Assembly: GCF_003610405.1 (NCBI RefSeq)
Contig: NZ_RAQC01000001.1
Coordinates: 620,001 to 684,000, forward strand
DNA: 64,000 nt
DNA from: Microbacterium sp. AG238
GTDB taxonomy: Bacteria; Actinomycetota; Actinomycetes; Actinomycetales; Microbacteriaceae
Direction of reading: 5' to 3'
Every line of letters begins with the position of its first letter. Position 1 is the first letter of the stretch. Below, piece after piece: positions 1 through 6,855 of this stretch. The translations under genes and the position numbers were made by a program. Below the pieces are notes generated by a model, which saw only the letters and a list, made by a program, of their open reading frames with translations, did no database searches and was not told the DNA's origin.

Positions 1-369
1 GGCGCCGACGCCGACCGGGTGGTGCTGGTCGTCCCCGACGGCGTGGTCGCCGATGCGCCCGCCGGTGTCTCGGTCATCACGGCCGGTCCCGGTCCGGACC
101 TCTCGCCCGCCCGAGTGATCGATGCGCTGTCGTCGCGTGGATGGCAGCGGGTCGTCTGCGAAGGCGGCCCGACGATCGCCGCGCAGTTCCTCACCGCGGG
201 TGTCATCGACGAGATCTGCTTGACGATCGCGCCGCGGATCGGGCCGGTGCGGCATCCCGTCCTTCCCGTGTCGACGGACGTGTCGACGCGGGTCACGGGT
301 GCGCTGATGGATGCCGCGGGCTTCAGCTATCTGCGGCTGAGCGTCGACGCCCGAGCCATTCGCGGATGA
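1..369 (+). CDS. RibD C-terminal type reductase (pyrimidine/dihydrofolate reductase-like), 5'-truncated by window edge
   Basis: The frame is open from base 1, so about 122 C-terminal residues are visible and the start lies outside the window. The stretch RVVCEGGPTIAAQFLTAG is the typical glycine-rich NADPH-binding turn of the RibD_C / dihydrofolate reductase superfamily, followed by the family's IDEICLTIAP strand. Family members reduce a pyrimidine or pteridine using NADPH; in actinobacteria stand-alone versions are often annotated as pyrimidine reductase family proteins and may act in riboflavin-like chemistry, but the substrate cannot be read from the sequence. The gene ends tail-to-tail with the hydrolase on the other strand and the two coding regions overlap by 47 bp. 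Confidence 0.8.
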   Translation, partial: GADADRVVLVVPDGVVADAPAGVSVITAGPGPDLSPARVIDALSSRGWQRVVCEGGPTIAAQFLTAGVIDEICLTIAPRIGPVRHPVLPVSTDVSTRVTGALMDAAGFSYLRLSVDARAIRG

Positions 370-1543
370 CCGTGGTCCACCGCTCAGGGTCGTAGTTCCA
401 CAGCTTCGTGTGGCGGGCGGTCTGGAAGATCTCCAGCTCGACGAGGTCGGGACGCGCCTCGGCCAGCTGGTACGACGCATCCGCGGGAACGAAGCCGTCG
501 TCGTCGCTGTGGAGGATGAGGATCGGATGCCGCAGCTCGCGCGCACGTGCGACGACGTCGAGCCGGTCGAACGGGATCGGCGTGTTCAGTCCGACGACCC
601 GCGAGCCCCACGCGCTGTCGAGTGCCCGGACGGCGGTGGTCGCGACGGGGCCGGGGATGCGCAGCAGCTGCGCCTGGTAGTCGAGCACGATGCGCCAGTC
701 GATCGCCGGCGATTCGAGCACGACCCCGGCGATGATGTCGCGGTGGGCCGAGTTCAGAGCGACCTGGAGCGCGATCGCGCCTCCCATCGACCATCCCATG
801 AGGAAGATCCGCCGCGCACCACGGCGACGGGCCGCCCCGATCGCCGCATCCACGTCGCGCCATTCGGTCGCGCCGAGCATGTATGTTCCTGATCGGCTGC
901 GCGGTGCCTCACCGTCGTTCCGGTACGACACCAGCAGCGACGAGACGCCGGCGGCGTGGAACACCGGGACCGCGCGGAGCGTCTCCGCCCGAGTGGTGCC
1001 ACGTCCGTGGATCTGGATGACCCAGGTGTCGCTCGGCTCACCCGACGCGTCGGCGGCGGGGAAGAACCAGGCCGGGCAGGGCCCGAGCGGCGATCCGACG
1101 AGCTCGGATCGATAGGGCAGATGCAGCTCGGCGGGATCGGAGTAGTACCAGCCGCTGAACGCGGCAGCAGCCGAGAGCCGGTCATCCGTTCCGATCTCGG
1201 TCAGCAGCTTGCGCTTGACCGAGGTCTCGTCCTGAGCCAGCACCGCGCCGACCTTGACGTAGGACGCTGTCCCCGTCGTGAAGAGCCCGTAGCGTCCGGG
1301 CAGCTCGGTGTCGGCGTTCCGCGAAAGCGTGAGGGTCTGAGCGGCCACATCCACGGCCAGGAGATCGGTGTCGGGCACACGGCCGGCGGGAGTCACGACC
1401 TTGCGGGCGACCCGCATCGACACCGTTCCGAGCGCTGCCAACGAGATTCCGAGGGCTCCGGCGAGTGCCGCGATCGTCGTCTTCGCGGCGGCGGCTGCTG
1501 CGGGAGATGCGCCCGCAGCCCCGGCGCGCCTGGAACCCATCAT
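323..1543 (-). CDS. membrane-anchored alpha/beta hydrolase
   Basis: A 406-residue alpha/beta hydrolase. A basic, alanine-rich N-terminus leads into one hydrophobic segment (about residues 20-45), so the enzyme is probably tethered to the membrane with its catalytic domain outside. The nucleophile elbow GWSMGG, a following acid region ILILHSDDDGFVP and a late histidine in TARHTKLW make up a plausible Ser-Asp-His triad. The oxyanion region IQIHGRGTTR also fits. Family members are esterases, lipases or peptidases; the substrate is not evident. Two ATG codons stand in tandem at the start (1543 and 1540); a TAGAGT hexamer nine bases upstream supports the first one with a very short leader. Its promoter overlaps that of the divergent DUF3000 gene. 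Confidence 0.85.
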   Translation of the reverse strand: MMGSRRAGAAGASPAAAAAAKTTIAALAGALGISLAALGTVSMRVARKVVTPAGRVPDTDLLAVDVAAQTLTLSRNADTELPGRYGLFTTGTASYVKVGAVLAQDETSVKRKLLTEIGTDDRLSAAAAFSGWYYSDPAELHLPYRSELVGSPLGPCPAWFFPAADASGEPSDTWVIQIHGRGTTRAETLRAVPVFHAAGVSSLLVSYRNDGEAPRSRSGTYMLGATEWRDVDAAIGAARRRGARRIFLMGWSMGGAIALQVALNSAHRDIIAGVVLESPAIDWRIVLDYQAQLLRIPGPVATTAVRALDSAWGSRVVGLNTPIPFDRLDVVARARELRHPILILHSDDDGFVPADASYQLAEARPDLVELEIFQTARHTKLWNYDPERWTTVIREWLGRRRSAADS

Positions 1544-1552
1544 CGAGGCCTC

Positions 1553-1562
1553 ACTCTAGTCT
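1553..1562. promoter_or_regulatory. overlapping divergent -10 elements (hydrolase / DUF3000)
   Basis: The ten bases ACTCTAGTCT contain TAGTCT reading right (1557-1562) and TAGAGT reading left (1558-1553). The right-facing hexamer lies exactly 6 nt before the GTG of DUF3000, the left-facing one 9 nt before the hydrolase ATG. The two share the TA pair at 1557-1558, so polymerase could occupy only one direction at a time. This is a motif-based inference; no -35 was scored. Confidence 0.55.
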
Positions 1563-1568
1563 GTCGAC

Positions 1569-2159
1569 GTGGCCGATTCCCGTCCTCCCGCCGACGCGAC
1601 GGCATTCGTCATCGCTCGCGAGGCGGTGCTGACGATGACCTTCCGCGACGACCTCGTCGTGCGCGAGATCCCCGCGCCGACCGGACTCGCGCCGGAATCC
1701 CTCGCGCTGGCGGGTGATGTGCGGCCCGAAGAGCATGCCGTCGACTCCCCGTACGGCACCGGGCGGATCGTCGTCCTCCACGACGAGGACGAACCCGACG
1801 CCTGGGGTGGCCCGTGGCGCATCGTCGCGTTCGCCCAGGCACCGCTCGAGCCCGAGATCGGCGTCGACCCGCTCCTGGCTGAGGTCGCCTGGTCGTGGCT
1901 CATCGATGCGCTCGACCACCGCGGCGCCTCGTTCCATTCCGTCTCCGGAACCGCGACGAAGACTCTCTCGCGCGGTTTCGGAAGCCTCGCCGAGGAGGGT
2001 GACGGTGCACAGATCGAACTGCGCGCCTCGTGGAGCCCCGTCGGCGACATCACCGCCCATATCGACGCCTGGGCGGAACTGACCTGCATGCTGGCCGGCC
2101 TGCCTCCGGGGTCGGAAGGCGTCGCCGTCTTCGGAGCACGCCGGGGGAACCGTGGCTGA
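1569..2159 (+). CDS. DUF3000 domain-containing protein
   Basis: A 196-residue soluble protein matching the actinobacterium-specific DUF3000 family, which has no established biochemical function. Conserved features seen are the central YGTGRIVVLHDEDEPDAWGG segment, a WSWLIDALDHRGA helix and the SGTATKTLSRGFGSL loop near residues 120-135. There are no membrane segments or signal peptide. The GTG start is fixed by a TAGTCT hexamer 6 nt upstream, the spacing seen at other leaderless genes in this window. Its last 8 bp overlap the start of the RNase D/HRDC gene, so the two are translationally coupled, an arrangement common in actinobacteria. A role connected with RNA processing is a guess from this coupling only. 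Confidence 0.85.
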   Translation: MADSRPPADATAFVIAREAVLTMTFRDDLVVREIPAPTGLAPESLALAGDVRPEEHAVDSPYGTGRIVVLHDEDEPDAWGGPWRIVAFAQAPLEPEIGVDPLLAEVAWSWLIDALDHRGASFHSVSGTATKTLSRGFGSLAEEGDGAQIELRASWSPVGDITAHIDAWAELTCMLAGLPPGSEGVAVFGARRGNRG

Positions 2160-3348
2160 ATACACCGTCATCGCCGATGACGCCGGACTCGAACGCGCCG
2201 CGGAACTGCTCGCGGCCGGCGACGGCCCCGTCGCCGTGGATGTCGAGCGGGCGTCGGGCTTCCGATACTCGCAACGCGCCTATCTCATCCAGGTCTTCCG
2301 CCGCGGCGCCGGCGTGCACCTGTTCGATCCACCCGCGATCTCGACGTTCGCACCCCTCCAGGCCGCGATCGGCGACGTCGAGTGGGTGCTGCACGCTGCG
2401 AGCCAGGACCTTCCGTCGCTTCGCGAGGCCGGGCTCGATCCGAAGTCGATCTTCGACACCGAGCTCGCCGCACGCCTGCTCGGGCACGCGCGCGTCGGGC
2501 TCGGCGCCGTCGTCGAGGACACGCTGGGCATCGTCCTCGCCAAAGCTCACTCCGCCGCAGACTGGTCGACACGCCCGCTGCCGCAGTCGTGGCTCGAATA
2601 CGCGGCGCTCGACGTCGAACACCTCGTCGACGTCCGCGACGCGCTCGCCCTGGAGCTCGAGGCGCAGGGCAAGGTCGACTTCGCCGCACAGGAGTTCCAA
2701 GCGGTCCTCGATCGGCCGGTGAAACCGCCGCGTGAGGACCCGTGGCGCCGCCTCAGCGGCCTCCACACCATCCGGGGCCGCCGCGCACTCGCGGTCGCCC
2801 GCGCACTGTGGACCGCCCGCGAGGAGTATGCCCGCGAACAGGACATCGCTCCCGGCCGGCTCGTCCCCGATCGCGCGCTCGTCGCGGCGCTCGCGGCCGA
2901 CCCGAAGACGAAACAGGACCTGGCGAAGGTCAAGGACTTCACCGGCCGCGCGAGCCGCTCGCAGCTCGACCGGTGGTGGGCTGCTTTCGAGGCGGGACGC
3001 GCCGAGCAGTCGCTGCCACCCGACCGCCTGCCCGGCGACGGCCTGCCGCCGCCCCGCGCATGGGTCGATCGCAACCCTCCGGCCGACGCCCGCTTGAAGG
3101 CGGCGAAACCGCTGATCGAGCAGCGCGCGGAAGAGTTGTCGATGCCGACGGAGAACCTGCTCACCCCGGAGCTGCTGCGCCGCGTCGCATGGGCGCCGCC
3201 CGCCGAGATCTCACCCGAGACCGTCGGCGATGCCCTCGCCGAGCTCGGAGCGCGCCGGTGGCAGATTGAGCAGACCGCACAGCTGATCGCTCAAGCCTTT
3301 GTGGATTCCGTGAACGGGGATGCCGCGCCGCCCTCGAGTGCTTCGTAG
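2152..3348 (+). CDS. ribonuclease D-like 3'-5' exonuclease with HRDC domain
   Basis: A 398-residue protein with an N-terminal DEDDy exonuclease domain (about residues 10-190) and a HRDC domain (about 205-290). Exonuclease motif I is AVDVERASGFRY, motif II holds the aspartate of LHAASQDLPSL, and motif III is the YAALDVEHLVDVRD tyrosine/aspartate block, so all metal-binding residues appear present. RNase D enzymes trim 3' ends of tRNA and other small stable RNAs; HRDC helps bind nucleic acid. The GTG start lies inside the end of DUF3000 (8 bp overlap), giving a two-gene operon. The C-terminal 100 residues are an actinobacterial extension of unknown role. Confidence 0.9.
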   Translation: MAEYTVIADDAGLERAAELLAAGDGPVAVDVERASGFRYSQRAYLIQVFRRGAGVHLFDPPAISTFAPLQAAIGDVEWVLHAASQDLPSLREAGLDPKSIFDTELAARLLGHARVGLGAVVEDTLGIVLAKAHSAADWSTRPLPQSWLEYAALDVEHLVDVRDALALELEAQGKVDFAAQEFQAVLDRPVKPPREDPWRRLSGLHTIRGRRALAVARALWTAREEYAREQDIAPGRLVPDRALVAALAADPKTKQDLAKVKDFTGRASRSQLDRWWAAFEAGRAEQSLPPDRLPGDGLPPPRAWVDRNPPADARLKAAKPLIEQRAEELSMPTENLLTPELLRRVAWAPPAEISPETVGDALAELGARRWQIEQTAQLIAQAFVDSVNGDAAPPSSAS

Positions 3349-3386
3349 GTTCGACCCAACCGATTTTCCCGGCTTCCTCGGGTCCT

Positions 3387-3392
3387 TAGGCT
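3387..3392 (+). promoter_or_regulatory. -10 element TAGGCT for the beta-oxidation operon
   Basis: TAGGCT lies 28 nt before the GTG of the thiolase gene. A TGGAGG ribosome binding site follows, about 4 nt before the start, so this promoter gives a leadered transcript, unlike the leaderless set elsewhere in the window. Assigned by motif only. Confidence 0.5.
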
Positions 3393-3420
3393 GGACTCGA
3401 TCCCATCTTCTGGAGGCAAA

Positions 3421-4638
3421 GTGGCCGAGATCTCGGACGTCTACTTCATCGACGGCATGCGCACCCCGTTCGGGCGCGCCGGCGAGAAGGGCATGTACTG
3501 GAACACCCGAGCGGACGACCTCGTCGTCAAAGCGATTCGGGGCGTGATCGAACGCAACCCCGATCTGCCGCTCGACCGGATCGACGATGTCGCGATCGCG
3601 GCGACGACCCAGCAAGGCGACCAGGGGTTGACCCTCGGCCGGACCGCGGCGATCCTCGCCGGGCTCCCGCAGAGCGTGCCGGGCTTCGCGATCGACCGCA
3701 TGTGCGCAGGCGCGATGACAAGCGTCACCACGATGGCCGGCTCGATCGGTATCGGCATGTACGACCTCGCCCTCGCGGGCGGCGTCGAGCACATGGGCCG
3801 CCACCCGCTCGGCGGGGGCGACACCGATCCCAATCCTCGGTTCCTCACCGAGAAGCTCGTCAGCGCCGATGCGCTGAACATGGGCATCACCGCCGAGCGT
3901 CTGCACGATCGCTTCCCGGTGCTCACCAAGGAGCGGGCCGACCGCTTCGGCATGCGCAGCCAGCAGAAGGCACAGGCGGCATACGACGCCGGCAAACTCC
4001 AGCCCGACCTCGTTCCCGTCGCGGTCAAGTCCGCCGACGGCGCGTGGGGCCTCGCTACCGAAGACGAGGGGCGCCGGCCCGAGACCACCATGGAAGGCCT
4101 CGCGCAGCTCAAGACGCCGTTCCGGCCGCACGGCCGTGTGACGGCAGGTACCTCGTCTCCCCTGACCGACGGCGCGACCATCAGCCTTCTCGCCGGATCA
4201 CGCGCGGTCAAGGAGCTCGGGCTCACCCCGAAGATGCGGATGGTGTCGTTCGGCTTCGCCGGCGTCCAGCCCGAGGTGATGGGTATCGGTCCGATCCCCT
4301 CGACGGAGAAGGCGCTCGCAAAAGCTGGGCTGACGATCGATGACATCGGGCTGTTCGAGCTCAACGAGGCGTTCGCGGTGCAGGTCCTCTCGCTGCTGGA
4401 CCACTTCGGCATCGACGACGACGATCCGCGGGTCAACCCGTGGGGCGGTGCGATCGCGGTCGGTCACCCGTTGGCGGCATCCGGTGTGCGTCTGATGATC
4501 CAGCTCGCCGCCCAGTTCGCGGAGCGTCCCGACGTGCGCTACGGCCTCACCGCGATGTGCGTCGGCCTCGGCCAGGGTGGATCGGTGATCTGGGAGAACC
4601 CCCACTACACCGGCAAGAAGAAGACCGCGAAGAAGTGA
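3421..4638 (+). CDS. fadA: acetyl-CoA C-acyltransferase (thiolase)
   Basis: A 405-residue thiolase that cleaves 3-ketoacyl-CoA with CoA to release acetyl-CoA, the last step of beta-oxidation. The nucleophilic cysteine is C95 in IDRMCAGAMTS; the NEAFAVQ, GGAIAVGHPLAASG and CVGLGQGG blocks carry the remaining active-site Asn/His/Cys residues. Length is typical for the family. The GTG start is preceded by TGGAGG at good spacing. The ECH/HAD fusion gene follows after 11 bp, so the two encode the alpha and beta subunits of a fatty acid oxidation complex. A biosynthetic acetoacetyl-CoA thiolase role is less likely given this partner. Confidence 0.92.
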   Translation: MAEISDVYFIDGMRTPFGRAGEKGMYWNTRADDLVVKAIRGVIERNPDLPLDRIDDVAIAATTQQGDQGLTLGRTAAILAGLPQSVPGFAIDRMCAGAMTSVTTMAGSIGIGMYDLALAGGVEHMGRHPLGGGDTDPNPRFLTEKLVSADALNMGITAERLHDRFPVLTKERADRFGMRSQQKAQAAYDAGKLQPDLVPVAVKSADGAWGLATEDEGRRPETTMEGLAQLKTPFRPHGRVTAGTSSPLTDGATISLLAGSRAVKELGLTPKMRMVSFGFAGVQPEVMGIGPIPSTEKALAKAGLTIDDIGLFELNEAFAVQVLSLLDHFGIDDDDPRVNPWGGAIAVGHPLAASGVRLMIQLAAQFAERPDVRYGLTAMCVGLGQGGSVIWENPHYTGKKKTAKK

Positions 4639-4649
4639 GGCGCGCCGAC

Positions 4650-6794
4650 ATGACCTACGACGACATCGACTTCTCGCCCCTCGACGCCCTCACCGGCGAC
4701 GAGGTCGTCACTCACTCGCTGGTGCGCGACGTCCGACTCGCCTCGGGCCGCACGCTCGCGCTCATCACTCTCGACAACGGCCGAGACCACACCCGCCCGA
4801 ACACCCTGGGCCCGGCGACGCTCGCCGAGCTGGGCGGGGTGCTCGACGCACTCGCCTCCCGCGCAGCGGCGGGCGAGATCGATGCGGTCGGCATCACCGG
4901 CAAGCAGTACATCCTCGCTGCGGGAGCCGACCTGTCCGACGTCTCGCGACTGCCCTCGAAGGAGATCGCGAAGCTCGTCGCGCAGCGCGGGCACCAGGTG
5001 CTCGGGCGCCTGTCGCAACTGGGCGTGCCCTCCTTCGCGTTCGTCAACGGGCTGGCGCTCGGCGGCGGCCTCGAGATCGCGCTCAACAGCACCTACCGGA
5101 CGGTCGATGCCTCCGCCGCAGCGATCGCCCTGCCCGAGGTCTTCCTCGGCCTGATCCCCGGCTGGGGCGGCGCCTACCTGCTGCCGAACCTCATCGGCAT
5201 CGAGAACGCGCTCGAGGTGGTCATCAGCAATCCGCTCAAGCAGAACCGCGTGCTGAAGCCGCAGCAGGCGTTCGATCTCGGCATCATGGACGCGATCTTC
5301 CCGGCGGTGAGCTACCTCGAGGACTCTCTCGCGTGGGCCGACCGCGTGCTGTCGGGCACTGTCTCGGTGACGCGGAAGAACGAACCCGGCAAGCTCGAGC
5401 GACTGACCAAATGGCCCATCGCCATCAAGGTCGCCCGCGGAATGCTCGAGTCGAAGATCGGCACCGTGCCGAAGGCGCCCTACCTGGCCCTCGAGCTGCT
5501 CGAGAAGGCGCGCAGCGGCTCGCGCGACGAAGGTTTCGCGCGCGAGGACCACGCTCTCGCCGAACTGATCTCCGGCGACCAGTTCGCCGCGTCGATGTAC
5601 GCCTTCGATCTCGTGCAGAAGCGGGCGAAGCGGCCCGTCGGTGCACCCGACAAGGCGCTCGCGAAGAAGGTGACGAAGGTCGGCGTCATCGGCGCCGGTC
5701 TCATGGCCAGCCAGTTCGCGCTGCTGTTCGTCCGGAAGCTCCAGGTACCCGTGCTGATCACCGACCTCGACCAGGCGCGAGTCGACAAGGGACTCGCCTA
5801 CATCCACGAGGAGATCGGAAAGCTCGAGGCCAAGGGACGCATCGACTCCGACACCGCAGGCAAGCTCCGCTCGCTCGTCCACGGCACCGTCGACAAGACC
5901 GAGTACGCGGACTGCGACTTCGTCATCGAGGCCGTGTTCGAGGAAGTCGGGGTCAAGCAGCAGGTGTTCGGCGAGATCGAGAAGATCGTCGCCGACGACG
6001 CGATCCTCGCGACGAACACGTCGTCGCTGTCGGTCGAGGAGATCGGTGCGAAGCTCGCCCATCCCGAGCGCCTCGTGGGCTTCCACTTCTTCAATCCGGT
6101 CGCGGTCATGCCGCTCATCGAGATCGTGAAGACGCCGCAGACGACGGATGCCGCCCTGTCGACCGCTTTCGTCGTCGCGAAGGGTCTCGGCAAGAACGCC
6201 GTGCTGACCAAGGACGCGCCCGGCTTCGTCGTGAACCGCCTGCTGGCCAAGGTCATGGGCGAGGCTGCGCGGGCCGTCTACGAGGGCACACCCGTCGCCG
6301 ATGTCGAGAGGGCCTTCGCGCCGCTCGGTCTTCCGATGGGACCGTTCCAGCTCATCGACCTCGTCGGCTGGAAGGTCGCCGCGCACGTGCAGGACACCAT
6401 GACCTCCGCGTTCCCCGAGCGCTTCTACGCGAACGAGAACTTCCACCAGCTCGCCGAGCTTCCCGAGGTCGTCGAGAAGGACAAGGGCGGGCGCGTCACC
6501 GGCTTCACCAAGGCCGCGGAGAAGGTGGCGAAGAAGGCGACGGGTTCATCGCCGGTCGGAGCAGATACGATCCTCCAGCGCGTACAGGACGGCTTGGCGC
6601 AGGAGATCAATCTCATGCTCGACGAGGGCGTCGTCCCCGAGGTCGAGGACATCGACCTGTGCCTGATCCTCGGCGCGGGTTGGCCGTTCATCGACGGCGG
6701 GGCCTCGCCGTACCTCGACCGCGAGGGGGCCTCCGAGAGGGCTTTCGGCGACACGTTCCACCACCCGCCCATCCGCGGGATCGCGCACCGCTGA
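4650..6794 (+). CDS. fadB: 3-hydroxyacyl-CoA dehydrogenase / enoyl-CoA hydratase fusion (FadB/FadJ type)
   Basis: A 714-residue multifunctional beta-oxidation enzyme. The N-terminal third is an enoyl-CoA hydratase (crotonase) fold with the oxyanion-hole segments ITGKQYILAAGADLSDV and FVNGLALGGGLEIAL. A Rossmann domain begins near residue 340 with VGVIGAGLMASQFALLF, followed by NTSSLSVEEI, the catalytic HFFNPV histidine region and two C-terminal dehydrogenase helices. It hydrates enoyl-CoA and oxidises the hydroxyacyl-CoA with NAD. The frame is open upstream into the thiolase gene, but the ATG at 4650, 11 bp after the thiolase stop, matches the expected N-terminus. A terminator follows. Confidence 0.92.
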   Translation: MTYDDIDFSPLDALTGDEVVTHSLVRDVRLASGRTLALITLDNGRDHTRPNTLGPATLAELGGVLDALASRAAAGEIDAVGITGKQYILAAGADLSDVSRLPSKEIAKLVAQRGHQVLGRLSQLGVPSFAFVNGLALGGGLEIALNSTYRTVDASAAAIALPEVFLGLIPGWGGAYLLPNLIGIENALEVVISNPLKQNRVLKPQQAFDLGIMDAIFPAVSYLEDSLAWADRVLSGTVSVTRKNEPGKLERLTKWPIAIKVARGMLESKIGTVPKAPYLALELLEKARSGSRDEGFAREDHALAELISGDQFAASMYAFDLVQKRAKRPVGAPDKALAKKVTKVGVIGAGLMASQFALLFVRKLQVPVLITDLDQARVDKGLAYIHEEIGKLEAKGRIDSDTAGKLRSLVHGTVDKTEYADCDFVIEAVFEEVGVKQQVFGEIEKIVADDAILATNTSSLSVEEIGAKLAHPERLVGFHFFNPVAVMPLIEIVKTPQTTDAALSTAFVVAKGLGKNAVLTKDAPGFVVNRLLAKVMGEAARAVYEGTPVADVERAFAPLGLPMGPFQLIDLVGWKVAAHVQDTMTSAFPERFYANENFHQLAELPEVVEKDKGGRVTGFTKAAEKVAKKATGSSPVGADTILQRVQDGLAQEINLMLDEGVVPEVEDIDLCLILGAGWPFIDGGASPYLDREGASERAFGDTFHHPPIRGIAHR

Positions 6795-6816
6795 CACCCG
6801 GCGCTGATCGTCGATC

Positions 6817-6848
6817 AGGGCCCCGTGGCACGAAAGCCGCGGGGCCCT
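6817..6848. terminator. bidirectional intrinsic terminator between fadB and pepN
   Basis: A 9-bp perfect GC stem (AGGGCCCCG at 6817-6825 with CGGGGCCCT at 6840-6848) around a 14-base loop sits between two convergent genes. There is no long T-run, which is usual for GC-rich actinobacterial terminators. Confidence 0.65.
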
Positions 6849-6855
6849 CGTCGCG

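Noticed and set aside
4440..4649. 70-codon upstream extension of the ECH/HAD fusion gene
   Set aside because: It overlaps the thiolase gene in another frame; the ATG at 4650 gives the expected N-terminus 11 bp after the thiolase stop.
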